The position numbers were made by a program, and so were the translations under genes. Below, one piece after another: positions 25,983 to 35,755 of a DNA stretch of 64,000 nt (position 1 is its first letter; every line of letters begins with the position of its first letter). The notes under the pieces were generated by a model. It worked only from the letters and a program-made list of their open reading frames with translations, did no database searches and was not told the origin of the DNA. The stretch is from Sporosarcina ureae (GTDB taxonomy: Bacteria > Bacillota > Bacilli > Bacillales_A > Planococcaceae), in assembly GCF_002109325.1 (NCBI RefSeq), contig NZ_CP015348.1, positions 2,109,501-2,173,500 of the forward strand. Direction: 5' to 3'.

Positions 25983-27065
25983 GTGGGGAAGTGGATGAAA
26001 AAGGCAGGTTTATTCAGCGTATTGTCAGTTGTATTGATAATGGGTGCGTGCTCTCCAAAAGAAGTTGTGAAGCCTGTAGCGAACGATGATAAGCCTATAT
26101 CCGGTGACTTAGCTCCGCTTGAAAAGCAGGCGAAGGTATTCATTGCGGAAGATGGGGCTGCTTCTGGAGCAGGTTTCTATATTGCGAAGGAAAAGGGTTA
26201 TTTTGACGACTATAATATACGTGTAGATTTTGCGGACTTTGCCAACAGCGATGATATGTTACCTGCACTAGCTGCCGGAGAAGTGGATATCGCGGGTGGC
26301 GTTTCTACAGCATCATTCTTCAACGCGATTGCCCAAGGAATCGATGTTCGGATTATCGCAGATAAAGGACATAATATGCTTGGCAAGTCCTACTTCAGTT
26401 TCGTCATTGGTAATCATATGGTTGATGAAATCAAGGAGTACAGCGACTTCAAAGGAAAGAAAATTGCTGTGTCATCAAGGAATTCGATTGATGGGTATAT
26501 CTATGAAGAAATGTTAAAGCACGCAGGTTTGACAGAAGACGATGTGGAATATGTCCATATCGCAGACTTTGGTGCGATGCTTGGAGCAATTGATTCAGGA
26601 ACAATTGATGCTGCATTGAACATTGAACCATTGATCGCACAAGGAATCCACAAAGGTTTCCACGTACGCTTCGGGGACGCGACAGACTATGCACCCGAGT
26701 CTCAGATCGCCATGGTATTGGCTTCACCGCAGTTCATGGCCAATAAAGATCTATCGGTGCGCTTCATGGCAGCCTACCTTAAAGGAGTGCGTGACTACAA
26801 CGACGCGTTCTTTAAGGATCAAGGAAAAGATGAAATTATCGACATCATGGTGAAACATACGGCTTTGAAGGATCATGAATTATGGGAGAGAGTATTCGTA
26901 ACAGGGCTCGATCCGAACGGTAAGATGTTCATCGACGATATTAAGAAGCAGTATGAGATGTACAAAGCTAATGGCGCTATACGTGGGGAAATCGACTTTG
27001 ACAAGTCTGTAGATCCATCGCTAGTCGAGCGTGCTATTAAGGAGATAGGGTTATATGAAGAGTGA
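25983..27065 (+). CDS. ABC substrate-binding lipoprotein (NMT1/SsuA-like)
   Basis: 360-aa lipoprotein. Starting at GTG 25983 (7 nt after AGGAG) gives a signal peptide with KWMKK and lipobox IMGAC (Cys ~22); an upstream ORF start would bury the signal. The mature part is an NMT1/SsuA-like fold: AGFYIAKEKGYFDDY (~59-73), LPALAAGEVDIAGG and FKGKKIAVS. It delivers a small ligand to the preceding permease and ATPase. The ligand is unknown. Followed by a terminator. Confidence 0.85.
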   Translation: MGKWMKKAGLFSVLSVVLIMGACSPKEVVKPVANDDKPISGDLAPLEKQAKVFIAEDGAASGAGFYIAKEKGYFDDYNIRVDFADFANSDDMLPALAAGEVDIAGGVSTASFFNAIAQGIDVRIIADKGHNMLGKSYFSFVIGNHMVDEIKEYSDFKGKKIAVSSRNSIDGYIYEEMLKHAGLTEDDVEYVHIADFGAMLGAIDSGTIDAALNIEPLIAQGIHKGFHVRFGDATDYAPESQIAMVLASPQFMANKDLSVRFMAAYLKGVRDYNDAFFKDQGKDEIIDIMVKHTALKDHELWERVFVTGLDPNGKMFIDDIKKQYEMYKANGAIRGEIDFDKSVDPSLVERAIKEIGLYEE

Positions 27066-27076
27066 TAGGTAGACAG

Positions 27077-27121
27077 CTGTCCAGGAAGTCATGATGGGTG
27101 TGACTTCATGGACAGTTTTTT
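27077..27121 (+). terminator. Terminator of the NitT/TauT-type ABC operon
   Basis: CTGTCCA-GAAGTCA / TGACTTC-TGGACAG stem and six Ts. Confidence 0.9.
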
Positions 27122-27133
27122 GATGTGGAATTA

Positions 27134-27212
27134 GATAGGCTGGCAGGAGGATTAGCGCTCGGACGTGTTTCGGATGGGACGCCAGCTGGAGCTTCCATCC
27201 CATCACACTCAC
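27134..27212. repeat. Degenerate copy of the hairpin repeat (copy B)
   Basis: Contains the 3' end module (CCAGCTGGAGCTTCCATCCC, then CACACTCAC) shared with the repeats at 30903-30912 and 62288-62310, but the 5' arm is mostly lost. Confidence 0.5.
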
Positions 27213-27309
27213 AATGTCCCTTACCATTCGCAAAAGAAGCTCCAATTACAAATTCATCTATAATCTGACAGAAATTCGTGCTAGAATAATACGACTGACT
27301 AGCGGAAGC

Positions 27310-28215
27310 ATGGTGAAAGAAATGAGAAAATACATAGGCGAAATAGGATTGACAATCACCGCCATCATCTGGGGTAGCGGCTTTGTGATGAGCGCGCTCG
27401 CTTTGGACTACTACACACCGTATCAAATCTTAGCAGTACGCTTCACAATTGGCGCACTATTACTAGCACTCGTATTCCACAAGCGGCTACGCCAACTAAA
27501 CAAATCCATACTATGGCAAGGAACAGTGCTCGGGATCTTGCTGTACGCAGCATTTGCCCTGCAAACAGTAGGACTTCAATTCACAACACCTTCAAAAAAT
27601 GCCTTTCTAACGGGTGTGAATGTAGTGATTGTACCGTTTATCGCATTTATCCTATATAAGCGAAAGCTCGACAAATTTGAGTTAGGTGGTGCCGTTTTGG
27701 CACTCATCGGAGTAGCAGTATTATCGTTGCAGTGGTCTTCAAGCATAAATATAGGAGACCTGCTGACACTTGGTTGCGCCGTGATGTTCGCATTCCATAT
27801 CTTCTACACAGGACGATTCGTCAGTTCGGTGGATCCTATTTTGCTGACATTATTGCAAATGACGGTTGCCGCGGTGATCAGCTGTATCACGGTCATTGTA
27901 ATAGGTGAGACTTCATTCTCGATGGATTCGGCAGCCTTAAGTTCAGTATTGTACTTGGCAGTATTCTCGACGACACTAGCATTTTTGATGCAAACCGTTG
28001 CACAGAAGCATCTGTCGGAAACGAAGGCTGCTATTATTTTGTCAACGGAGTCCGTGTGGGGGATGGTCTTTTCCGTGGCCCTAGCTTACGAATTACTGAC
28101 ATTTCGAATGTTTCTCGGCGCATTGATTATCTTTATCGCCATTTTATTATCTGAAGTCAGACCGCAATTATTGCGAAAGCGCATCCCACCACAAATTAAA
28201 GAACGTAAAATATGA
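27310..28215 (+). CDS. EamA/DMT-family transporter
   Basis: 301-aa, ten-TM protein with two EamA repeats: AIIWGSGFVMSALALDYY at the start and LQTVGLQFTTPSKNAFLTGV in the first repeat, as in YdcZ/RhaT-like exporters. Start at ATG 27310 (or ATG 27322); neither has a strong ribosome site. A TATAAT lies at 27259-27264. Substrate unknown. Confidence 0.8.
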   Translation: MVKEMRKYIGEIGLTITAIIWGSGFVMSALALDYYTPYQILAVRFTIGALLLALVFHKRLRQLNKSILWQGTVLGILLYAAFALQTVGLQFTTPSKNAFLTGVNVVIVPFIAFILYKRKLDKFELGGAVLALIGVAVLSLQWSSSINIGDLLTLGCAVMFAFHIFYTGRFVSSVDPILLTLLQMTVAAVISCITVIVIGETSFSMDSAALSSVLYLAVFSTTLAFLMQTVAQKHLSETKAAIILSTESVWGMVFSVALAYELLTFRMFLGALIIFIAILLSEVRPQLLRKRIPPQIKERKI

Positions 28216-28216
28216 A

Positions 28217-28265
28217 AAAAAGGGTTGTCCAACGGGTCATAAACTGACTATGGGACAACCCTTTT
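28217..28265 (+). terminator. Bidirectional terminator
   Basis: AAAAAGGGTTGTCC / GGGACAACCCTTTT between convergent transporter genes. Confidence 0.9.
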
Positions 28266-29219
28266 CTATGGATTTTTAGTAGCCAATGCAGTTTGATAAC
28301 TATGCAACGACATGCCGCCGATAATTACTAGCACGCCTACTAATGAAAGAACGCCAGGTAATGGCAAGCTTAGCAACAACATCTCACCAAGCATGGCGAA
28401 AATTAATTCGACAGACTGCGTAGCTTCAACTGCCGCTAGTTTTCCTTGATCATGTTGCACCATATCGGTTGCCATGAAGAAGAGAGAGGTGGCTATAACG
28501 CCTGAACTCACCGAGACAATCAATGACTGCACCACTTGGCTTGTAGAAGGCAATCCGACCGTCGACCAAGCATATAACGCAAGGATTAACCAAATCGGTA
28601 TCGTCATCAGTGTCATCGCAAGTACACGTTGGAACATATCAAGACGTCCGCCTACTAGGTTCATCATTTTTCGATTACCAAGTGGATAGGCGAATGCTGC
28701 AATGACAAGCGGCAACGTACCGAACATAATAGTTTTCGTCGATACGCTACTCGCATGTGGAATCTGGATCAACACGACACCCACGAAGATGACCAATGAA
28801 ATTACCAACGATGCTGCAGGAATACGGTGGCGGATTGTGCGGAATCCCCCTGTTTCCGTCTTCGCTTGGAACGTGAAGAAGGGTGCTAGCAAAACCCCAG
28901 CCACAATCGTCATTTGCCATGTTCCTGCAACAAGCCATCCCGGACTATAGCCAGCTGAAAACGTCAGCGGACCATAGAATAGAACGAATGCGACGAAACT
29001 CCAAATGAAAAAGGACCAGGGGGCAACAGTCATTCCCCGTTTGACGCCATGCAATCCTCTACGCATCGCTACAATGACGAGTAGAAATGGAACCATGAAG
29101 AAATAGCGCAGTGAAGCACTCCACATCCAGCTACCGCCATCCAGTTCCATGGATCGATTCAATACAAATGTCACCGCAAAGAATAGTGCGGATAAAATGC
29201 CAATCCAAATTGCTTTCAT
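28266..29219 (-). CDS. Multidrug-resistance-efflux (EmrE-like DMT) membrane protein
   Basis: 317-aa protein with about ten TM helices, of the DMT superfamily group annotated as multidrug resistance efflux transporter. Motifs NRSMELDGGSWMWSASLRYF near the start and AVEATQSVELIFAMLGEM near residue 265 fit this group. It starts 4 nt after the pepT stop with only a weak ribosome site, so it probably depends on translational coupling to pepT. Substrate unknown. Confidence 0.75.
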   Translation of the reverse strand: MKAIWIGILSALFFAVTFVLNRSMELDGGSWMWSASLRYFFMVPFLLVIVAMRRGLHGVKRGMTVAPWSFFIWSFVAFVLFYGPLTFSAGYSPGWLVAGTWQMTIVAGVLLAPFFTFQAKTETGGFRTIRHRIPAASLVISLVIFVGVVLIQIPHASSVSTKTIMFGTLPLVIAAFAYPLGNRKMMNLVGGRLDMFQRVLAMTLMTIPIWLILALYAWSTVGLPSTSQVVQSLIVSVSSGVIATSLFFMATDMVQHDQGKLAAVEATQSVELIFAMLGEMLLLSLPLPGVLSLVGVLVIIGGMSLHSYQTALATKNP

Positions 29220-29223
29220 ACGC

Positions 29224-30450
29224 TTAACCGCGTTGTTCTTGAAGTTTCAATGTCTCGATAATAACTTGTGTAGCTTTCACCATATTGTCTGCTGAGATGA
29301 ATTCGTATTTACCGTGGTAATTTTCGCCGCCCGTAAAGATATTTGGCGTTGGCATTCCCATGTAGGAAAGTTGGGAACCATCTGTACCCCCACGAATGGG
29401 TGCGATTTTCGGTTCAATATCAAGACTCCGATAGACATCCGCTACTACATCGACGATTTCCATTACAGGCGTAATTTTCTCACCCATATTGAAGTACTGA
29501 TCCGTTACTGTTAGCTCTACCGCATGTTGACCGTACTTTTCCTGAAGCTGTGTAGCAGTATCTTGTACAAGTTGCTTGCGAGCTTCAAAAGAATCTCTAT
29601 CAAAGTCACGGATAATATATTGGTAGGTCGTTTTTTCTACAGAACCATCGATATTCATTAAGTGAATGAAGCCTTCATAATGCTCCGTTTCCTGCGGAAT
29701 TTCGTGTTGTGGCATTGCTTGCTGGAATTCTGCCGCGATTAGCAAGGAGTTGACCATTTTATCTTTAGCTGTTCCTGGGTGGACATTCGCACCGTGGAAA
29801 ATCACTTCAACACCTGCCGCGTTAAAACTTTCATACTGTAGTTCCCCAAGTGGTCCGCCGTCCATTGTATAAGCAAAGTCAGCGCCAAAACGTTCTACGT
29901 CAAACTTATGTGGACCAAGCCCAATTTCTTCGTCAGGTGTGAAGCCTATGCGTACCTTCCCGTGTTTGATTTCAGGATGCTCGACTAAATAGTGCATCGC
30001 TGTCATGATTTCCGCGATTCCAGCTTTATCGTCAGCACCTAGTAAAGTTGTGCCATCTGTCGTAATCAGGGTATGGCCAATGTAGTTGTTGAGCTCTGGA
30101 AATGCTTGTACGCTCATAATTGTTGATTCGTTTAATGAGATGTCCTTACCGTCATAGTTATCAATACGTTGTGGGTTGACGTTCGTACCCGTGTAGTCAG
30201 GAGCTGTGTCGATATGCGCCAAGAAGCCGACCGTTGGTAATTGTTTTTCCGTGTTTGATGGCAGCGTACCAAATAGGTAGCCGTTTTCGTCGACTGAGAT
30301 GTCTTCGAGACCAATATCAGTCATCTCTTTTTCGAGTACCCGCAACAGGTCCCATTGTTTTTCTGTGGACGGTGTTGTGTCCGAAGTAGCGTCGGATTGT
30401 GTGTCGATTTTAGCGTAGCGTGTGAGTCGTTCGATTAGTTCTTCTTTCAT
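29224..30450 (-). CDS. pepT: Peptidase T (tripeptidase)
   Basis: 408-aa M20 zinc tripeptidase, the usual PepT length; removes N-terminal residues from tripeptides in the cytoplasm. Metal and catalytic residues are seen in [10 protein letters not shown] (His/Asp near 80), [13 protein letters not shown] (~138), TPDEEIG (~174), TMDGG (~196) and a C-terminal [20 protein letters not shown] precedes the ATG on the minus strand. First gene of a two-gene unit with the EmrE-like exporter. Confidence 0.95.
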   Translation of the reverse strand: MKEELIERLTRYAKIDTQSDATSDTTPSTEKQWDLLRVLEKEMTDIGLEDISVDENGYLFGTLPSNTEKQLPTVGFLAHIDTAPDYTGTNVNPQRIDNYDGKDISLNESTIMSVQAFPELNNYIGHTLITTDGTTLLGADDKAGIAEIMTAMHYLVEHPEIKHGKVRIGFTPDEEIGLGPHKFDVERFGADFAYTMDGGPLGELQYESFNAAGVEVIFHGANVHPGTAKDKMVNSLLIAAEFQQAMPQHEIPQETEHYEGFIHLMNIDGSVEKTTYQYIIRDFDRDSFEARKQLVQDTATQLQEKYGQHAVELTVTDQYFNMGEKITPVMEIVDVVADVYRSLDIEPKIAPIRGGTDGSQLSYMGMPTPNIFTGGENYHGKYEFISADNMVKATQVIIETLKLQEQRG

Positions 30451-30528
30451 AAAGCAAGCTCCTCTCCAAGATGCGAATTAATGTTTTCATTTTAACAGAA
30501 GGGTGTGAAAATTACGCTTAAAAGGAAT

Positions 30529-30556
30529 AAAAAAAGAACCGAGAATTTCGGTTCTT
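30529..30556 (-). terminator. Terminator upstream of pepT
   Basis: On the minus strand AAGAACCGA / TCGGTTCTT stem followed by seven Ts. It insulates pepT from transcripts of the hutG-gltS unit. Confidence 0.8.
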
Positions 30557-30584
30557 GGGGAATTATAAAGGTTTAGTTAGTGTT

Positions 30585-30730
30585 GGGGATGGGGTTTGCG
30601 CTCTAGGCGGGTCGCCGCTCCTTGTGCAAAGATTTGCACCAAACGCTTCGCTATTACTCGCAAAAGCCGTCCATCGCTACGGCTCTCGCTCGAATCCCTT
30701 GCATAGCAAGTGGTTGAAACTTACCGCTCA
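30585..30730. repeat. Intergenic repeat module (copy C)
   Basis: Part of the gene-free stretch 30557-30963. A ~43-bp segment (about 30621-30663, GTGCAAA..GCACC..AACGCTTCGCT..TTACTCGCAA) recurs at about 62045-62086. With copy D it forms a composite of about 340 bp that resembles the composite at 61955-62309. Confidence 0.6.
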
Positions 30731-30850
30731 TTATTAAAATTAGTTTTGATCTAGACCTTGATCTGTCATTGAACTTAAATAAGTTGAAACACAACAATAA
30801 TTCACACACTATCTACAATGAGCGATATAAGTATCCCCACTTGGTAAGTA

Positions 30851-30912
30851 GGATTGAAGCGGAAGCTCGGGCCACGCCCTCAGGAAAGCGTCTCCAGCTG
30901 GAGCTTCAATCC
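30851..30912. repeat. Hairpin repeat, short copy D
   Basis: GGATTGAAGC (30851-30860) pairs with GCTTCAATCC (30903-30912). The core is a shortened version of the repeat at 62227-62309. The A-T pair in the stem replaces the G-C pair of that copy, a compensatory change. Confidence 0.7.
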
Positions 30913-30963
30913 CTTCGCACTCACTAATTAGCTTACATCTTTAAAGTGTTTAATTTACGACAA

Positions 30964-32138
30964 TCAAGCAAATATATTAATCGTAGTGATGATGATCGGC
31001 ATCGAGACGACGTCTATGAGGAAGGCGCCTACGATGGGGACGATCAAGAAGGCCTTGCGTGACGGACCATAGCGTCCTGTGACGGCTGCCATGTTCGCCA
31101 TCGCATTTGGCGTCGCACCCAAACTATGGCCTGCGAAACCAGCGATCATAACGGCTGCGTCGTAATCCTTACCGAGCAAACGGAACAGGACGAAGATCGC
31201 AAACAACGCGACGAAGATCACTTGTACAAAGACGATCAGCAACAATGGAAGTGCCAAATCTGCAACTTCCCACAGCTTGATGCTCATTAACGCCATCGAT
31301 AAGAAAATACCGAGTGAAACGTCGCCGATCAAATTGATGCTTGTCATATGAACCGCATCTTCCTTCACGCGATCCACAATATTACGAACGATAACTGCAA
31401 CGAACATCGCGCCTACATAACCTGGCATGACGAAACCAGTGGCACTAGAGAACAGATCCCCGATAAATGTACCGCCTGCGATACAAAGAGTAATCAATAA
31501 CGTCTGTGTTAGGAAGTTATCTGTGTTGATTGGTTTTTCCAATGATTCCACGGAATATGCTTTTTCATGCTCGACTTCCGTAGATTTTAAATCATATTTA
31601 TTGATCAAGTATTTAACGATTGGACCACCGATTAGACCGCCTGCTACGAGTCCGAAGGTTGCTGCTGCAATACCAACGGATAGGGCTGAATCAATCCCAA
31701 GGCTCTCTAATGTTTCCCCGTAAGCAGTAGCACCACCGTGTCCGCCTTCCATCGAGACAGCGCCAGCCATCATACCGATCAACGGGTGTAATCCAAATAT
31801 ATAGGACATGGATACACCAATGACGTTTTGGATCAGTGCTAAGAAGCCACAAGCTACCCAGTAGATCATCAATAGCTTTCCGCCTAGACGAATCAAACGG
31901 AAACTAGCACCCAGACCGACTGTTGTGAAAAATGTCAGCATGAATAGATTTTGCAATGAAGTATCTAAAGAAAAACTCACTAAATCAAAGTACTTCAAAA
32001 TAGTCGCTAAAAACGCGAAACAGGGGCAGGGATACAGAATTTCTGGAGAAAGCCGACTTTACGGACTAACATCGTACCCAGTGTTAGGAGAGCTAACGCT
32101 AAAAACAGCGTAGAAATTTGATTTAGCTCAATTGTCAT
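30964..32138 (-). pseudogene. gltS: gltS-type Na+/glutamate symporter, frameshifted
   Basis: The true start is ATG 32138, overlapping the hutG stop (ATGA) with GGGAGGT just upstream. It encodes MTIELNQISTLFLALALL and then KFCIPAPV before running into a stop. The rest of GltS (FAFLATILKYF onward, 344 aa) is open in another frame. GltS family members read IPxPVxGGLL at this point, so about 16 nt coding for the VGGLL part are missing at ~32020. The downstream part looks intact: MEGGHGGATAYG, CIAGGTFIGD and AGHSLGATPNAMANM. The 344-aa ORF would need a TTG start without a ribosome site, so I call the gene broken. It once imported glutamate. Confidence 0.75.
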
Positions 32139-33094
32139 GTGATTCGACCTCCCAGCAATGCAAAGATTGCTTCATTTGTAAGATAGGCCCCCAGCTTAAC
32201 CGTTTGATTATGATGATCAAGTGACGGATTTATTTCGGAAATGTCGAATGAAAGTGTTTTCTCATGCGATGCCACCGTTTGAATGAAAGAGCGTACAATC
32301 AACGGATCTAATCCGAAGGGAGATGGCGCACTTACACCTGGAGCGAACGCAGAATTCAGGACATCCGAGCACAATGTTAACAAAATAGCGTCTTGTTTAT
32401 CAATGAATAACTGTATTTTTTGCAATGTATCATCTAAAGGACTTGTCGAAATTTCTTGTTCTGTGACATATGTCACGCCTTTTGCATCGGCTTCTGCGAA
32501 TAATGCGTCTGTATTGCCAAATTCTTGAATACCTAGCACAAGGTAGTCAACATGCGGATCGGCGTCGAGCATCTGCTTGAACATCGTGCCTGAAGAAGGT
32601 TGTTCATCGTAGCCACGCAAGTCGAAGTGAGCATCAATATTTATTACACCAAGTTTTGCGTCAGGGCCTAGGAAGTCTCGAACTCCTGTATAATGACCGT
32701 AAGCGGTTTCATGTCCGCCACCTAAAATAACGGGTTTCGTATGATGGAGAAGGCTCTTTTGAACGACTGTGCCTAATTCAGCTTGCGCTTGTTCTAGCTG
32801 ACCGTGCTCACATATGACAGTGCCTACATCAATTATTTGACGGTCAGCAGGCAAACGCCAAGGTAGTTTCGCTAGTTCGTTACGTAGGGCATTCGGTCCT
32901 TCTGCAGCACCGAGTCTGCCATTATTTCGACGTACACCTTCTTCTGAAGAAAATCCGATGAGGGTACATGTTTTATTGGTAGCGCTTTCTTTTAATTCGG
33001 AAAATTGGATGATTTGATGCATTCGGAATGCAGCTCTGTCGGTCTCACTATCGGTACGACCTGACCAGTATTTTTCATTTGATGGAATTAACAA
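32135..33094 (-). CDS. hutG: Formimidoylglutamase (HutG, staphylococcal type)
   Basis: 319-aa ureohydrolase of the arginase/agmatinase superfamily that hydrolyses N-formimidoyl-glutamate to glutamate and formamide, the last step of histidine breakdown. Mn ligands: GGGHETAYGHY (~residue 123), NIDAHFDLR (~153) and the third site LCSDVLNSAFAPG (~243). The Cys-x-Asp form at the third site is also found in S. aureus HutG as I recall it. N-terminus YWSGRTDSETD is typical of that type. Starts with TTG behind AAGGGTGA. Coupled to gltS by a 4-nt overlap; a divergent LysR gene probably regulates both. No other hut genes are in the window. Confidence 0.85.
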   Translation of the reverse strand: MLIPSNEKYWSGRTDSETDRAAFRMHQIIQFSELKESATNKTCTLIGFSSEEGVRRNNGRLGAAEGPNALRNELAKLPWRLPADRQIIDVGTVICEHGQLEQAQAELGTVVQKSLLHHTKPVILGGGHETAYGHYTGVRDFLGPDAKLGVINIDAHFDLRGYDEQPSSGTMFKQMLDADPHVDYLVLGIQEFGNTDALFAEADAKGVTYVTEQEISTSPLDDTLQKIQLFIDKQDAILLTLCSDVLNSAFAPGVSAPSPFGLDPLIVRSFIQTVASHEKTLSFDISEINPSLDHHNQTVKLGAYLTNEAIFALLGGRIT

Positions 33095-33137
33095 TATACT
33101 TCACCCTTTCCAACGTGATATTCTTACTATACTGGTT

Positions 33138-33159
33138 TGTATTTATTAATTCTAATACA
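33138..33159. promoter_or_regulatory. LysR-type operator in hutG-lysR intergenic region
   Basis: Perfect dyad TGTATT-N10-AATACA. It overlaps the likely -35 of a minus-strand promoter (TTAGAA-N18-TATAGT) for hutG, as expected for a LysR activator that also represses its own divergent gene. Confidence 0.5.
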
Positions 33160-33207
33160 TGTTTTTCATATATTCATGCATGCAGGCTATAAGTGGAGGT
33201 GAGATGA

Positions 33208-34125
33208 ATGGAATTCAAGCAATTGCAGTATTTTGTCATGGTGGTGCAGCAATCCAGCTTTTCTGAAGCGGCTAAAAAACTTCATCTTTCGCAGCCTTCG
33301 CTCAGCAAAGCGATCAAGAATTTGGAGTTAGAAGTCGGATTTCAGTTACTCGAACGAACGACTAAACGTGTCCAACTAACGGAATCAGGTAGCGTAATTT
33401 ATGAGCGTGCCTTGCAAATTTTTCATGAGGCAGATATTTTACAACAAGAGATTAAAGAGGTGAAGTGGACAGGCAATGGAAGTGTGCAGATCGGGATGAT
33501 TGAATCCGTGAAGAATTGGCTTCCTTCTATATTACTTGCATATCGCCAGGAGTTTCCATCGATGCATGTGAAGTTAATAGAAGTATTAGGCCGTGGAGAT
33601 GTTGAGCGAGCGCTCCGTCAGTACGCTGTCCATGTCTGTTTAACCAATCAATTTATAGAAGCTTCGGATATTGTCTCGATACCTTTGTATCGAGAGCAAT
33701 TAGCAGTTGTCATGCATCCTGAACATCGTCTGGCGAGCAAGGATTCCATTACGCTAGCCGACTTAGAAGATGAGGCATTCATTGTCACGAGTGTTGGGTT
33801 GCAAACGAGACAAGATATATTTGCTGCGTTTGCCGAAGAAGGCGTGCGAATGAATATATGTTACGAAGTAGAGCGCTTTGAAACGATTGTAGAACTTGTA
33901 CGGGAGAATATTGGAATTTCGATTATTCCACAAAAGTATTTTGCGCACGGGCCTGATCCGACCATTGTCATTAAAACAACCAATTCAAAGACGTTAGCCC
34001 GTACAGTGTATCTAACTTATTTGGAAAAGCGTTATATGCCACCAGCTATTGAGGTGTTGATCGATAGTATGCAAATGCGGCGAGATTCCTCTGTAAAGTC
34101 GAAAGAGGGAGGGGAAACTGAATGA
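33208..34125 (+). CDS. LysR-family transcriptional regulator (probable hut regulator)
   Basis: 305-aa LysR regulator. N-terminal winged HTH with FSEAAKKLHLSQPSLSKAIKNLE (residues ~17-39) and an effector-binding domain from ~90. GGAGGTGAG precedes the ATG. It is divergent from hutG, with a LysR-type dyad between them, so it probably senses a histidine-degradation intermediate or glutamate, as proposed for staphylococcal HutR. Overlaps the following EamA gene by 4 nt (ATGA). Confidence 0.85.
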   Translation: MEFKQLQYFVMVVQQSSFSEAAKKLHLSQPSLSKAIKNLELEVGFQLLERTTKRVQLTESGSVIYERALQIFHEADILQQEIKEVKWTGNGSVQIGMIESVKNWLPSILLAYRQEFPSMHVKLIEVLGRGDVERALRQYAVHVCLTNQFIEASDIVSIPLYREQLAVVMHPEHRLASKDSITLADLEDEAFIVTSVGLQTRQDIFAAFAEEGVRMNICYEVERFETIVELVRENIGISIIPQKYFAHGPDPTIVIKTTNSKTLARTVYLTYLEKRYMPPAIEVLIDSMQMRRDSSVKSKEGGETE

Positions 34126-35009
34126 ATAAATTTTTATTCGGCATATTAGTCGTTATTACGACCGCTTTAATGGGCTCGTCATTTGCTATTGGGAAAATTG
34201 GATTGGAATACTCTTCACCGCTGTTGCTAGTGGCAATGCGGTTTACGATTGCAGGCGTCATCATGGCCGTGGTAGTAAAGATATTAAAAAAACCACACCC
34301 GAAAACATTTGGAGAGTGGAAGTGGCTTGTGCTGATTGGTTCATTGCAGACAGCTGCGGTCATGGGATGTATATTTATGGCGCTTCGGACGATCACGTCA
34401 GGTGAAACATCTATTTTAACATTTACAAATCCGTTGCTTGTCGTTGTCATCGGGACGCTAGTATTGAAAATACATTACCGCTTGCAACAATGGATTGGTG
34501 TTGTTTGTGGTTTGTTTGGGGTATTCATTACAATGGGCGGTCATTTAGACTGGAAGATTGGTACAGTGTTAGGGTTTTTATCTGCTGTAGCGTGGGCTTG
34601 TGCGACATTGCTCGTCAAAGTACATGGGCATCGTTTTGATACGTGGGTAATGACTGCATATCAAATGCTATTTGGCGGATTGATCTTATTTGTAGCGAGT
34701 TATGTACTTGAAGAACCGTTTTTCATAGCGAATCCATTGTCATTAGCGATTTTAGGATGGCTTGCGATTGCCGCATCCATTGTACAGTTTTCTATTTGGT
34801 TTTATTTATTACAGACAGGAAATCCCGAGAGAACGAGTGCGTTTTTGTTTTTGGCACCATTCTTCGGGACGTTGTCGGGATGGGTTCTGTTGGATGAGAA
34901 GTTATCCATGTCATTGATTTTAGGAGGTATGCTCATCAGTTTGGGAATATTCCTCGTGAACTGGCGTAGCAAACGAGAGCTTAGAAGAGGACTAGTTGAC
35001 TTGCCATAG
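34122..35009 (+). CDS. EamA/DMT-family transporter
   Basis: 295-aa, ten-TM EamA exporter (TTALMGSSFAIGKIGLEY; second repeat SAVAWACATLLVKVHGH). Translationally coupled to the LysR gene by ATGA. Because it shares the regulator's transcript, it may export an amino acid or related metabolite, but the substrate is unknown. Its 3' end overlaps a convergent LysR remnant by 18 nt. Confidence 0.85.
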   Translation: MNKFLFGILVVITTALMGSSFAIGKIGLEYSSPLLLVAMRFTIAGVIMAVVVKILKKPHPKTFGEWKWLVLIGSLQTAAVMGCIFMALRTITSGETSILTFTNPLLVVVIGTLVLKIHYRLQQWIGVVCGLFGVFITMGGHLDWKIGTVLGFLSAVAWACATLLVKVHGHRFDTWVMTAYQMLFGGLILFVASYVLEEPFFIANPLSLAILGWLAIAASIVQFSIWFYLLQTGNPERTSAFLFLAPFFGTLSGWVLLDEKLSMSLILGGMLISLGIFLVNWRSKRELRRGLVDLP

Positions 35010-35663
35010 ACGACAATAAGCTTGAAGCTCGCTGAGAAATGCTTGGACTTCATTCGTCTTAGAACGAGTGCCTGTATAAAAAGCACGTTTAATTGGCGCG
35101 ACTTTATAATCCAATATGGTTAGATCACCTTGTGCGAGCTCCTGTTTGGAACTGTGGCGCGACAAAATAGCGATGCCCAGCCCGCTAAGAACGGCTTGTT
35201 TGATACTTTCTGGCGAGCTCATAATAGTAGGCTGTACTTGGACTCCATACTGTTTAAGCGATTGATCAATTAATAGACGACTAGGATCTTCCGTATCAGG
35301 TAAAATCCAATGTGTATTTTGCAAATCTAGGATAGACGAGCTTCTCTTACGTGCAAGTGGGTGTGTAGCAGAGGCAATAAGTACTAGTTCGTCTTGCATA
35401 AATGCTTCAGCCGATGGTAGGTTGTCCAGTTCACTGCAACCAACGTCGACTTTATGGCTTTTCAGTAATCGCGCAATGTCAGAAGAAGGAGCAGTTGTTA
35501 GTTCGAGCCGCATATCGGGATACTTCGCGTGTAGACGAGTGAGTACGTCTGGTAAAATAGCTTGCGAAATAACTGGTGAAGCACCAATACGTAAAGTTCC
35601 TTTTAGTGAGGTTGTTTGCGTTAAATCTATATTTGTATGATTAATCAAATCAATCATCTCCAA
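34992..35663 (-). pseudogene. LysR-family regulator remnant lacking its DNA-binding domain
   Basis: The ORF encodes only the linker helix end and the effector domain (GTLRIGASPVISQAILPDVL and QAVLSGLGIAILSRH), about 220 aa. The N-terminal ~70-85 residues with the winged HTH are absent. Upstream in frame there is a TAA, and no other frame in 35664-35750 encodes an HTH. No ribosome site precedes the ORF, and a terminator separates it from the upstream DUF2187 gene. Most likely a decayed gene; a free effector domain is the unlikely alternative. Confidence 0.75.
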
Positions 35664-35712
35664 TACACATTTTTATAGTGAATGACTTGTAGTTGTGACT
35701 GGTTTTTTTGTG

Positions 35713-35742
35713 AAAAAATAGCCTTGCAATAATCTGCAAGGC
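35713..35742 (-). terminator. Terminator of DUF2187 gene
   Basis: GCCTTGCA / TGCAAGGC stem; six Ts on the minus strand. Confidence 0.9.
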
Positions 35743-35755
35743 ATCGAACACACCA

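Noticed and set aside
30964-31998. gltS as an intact 344-aa gene
   Set aside because: It would start at a TTG without a ribosome site, while the true start and first 40 codons are visible upstream in another frame.
32360-32400. HutG lacking a metal-ligand aspartate (Cys in place of Asp)
   Set aside because: The Cys-x-Asp arrangement is, as I recall, normal in the staphylococcal-type HutG subfamily, so it is not evidence of a defect.
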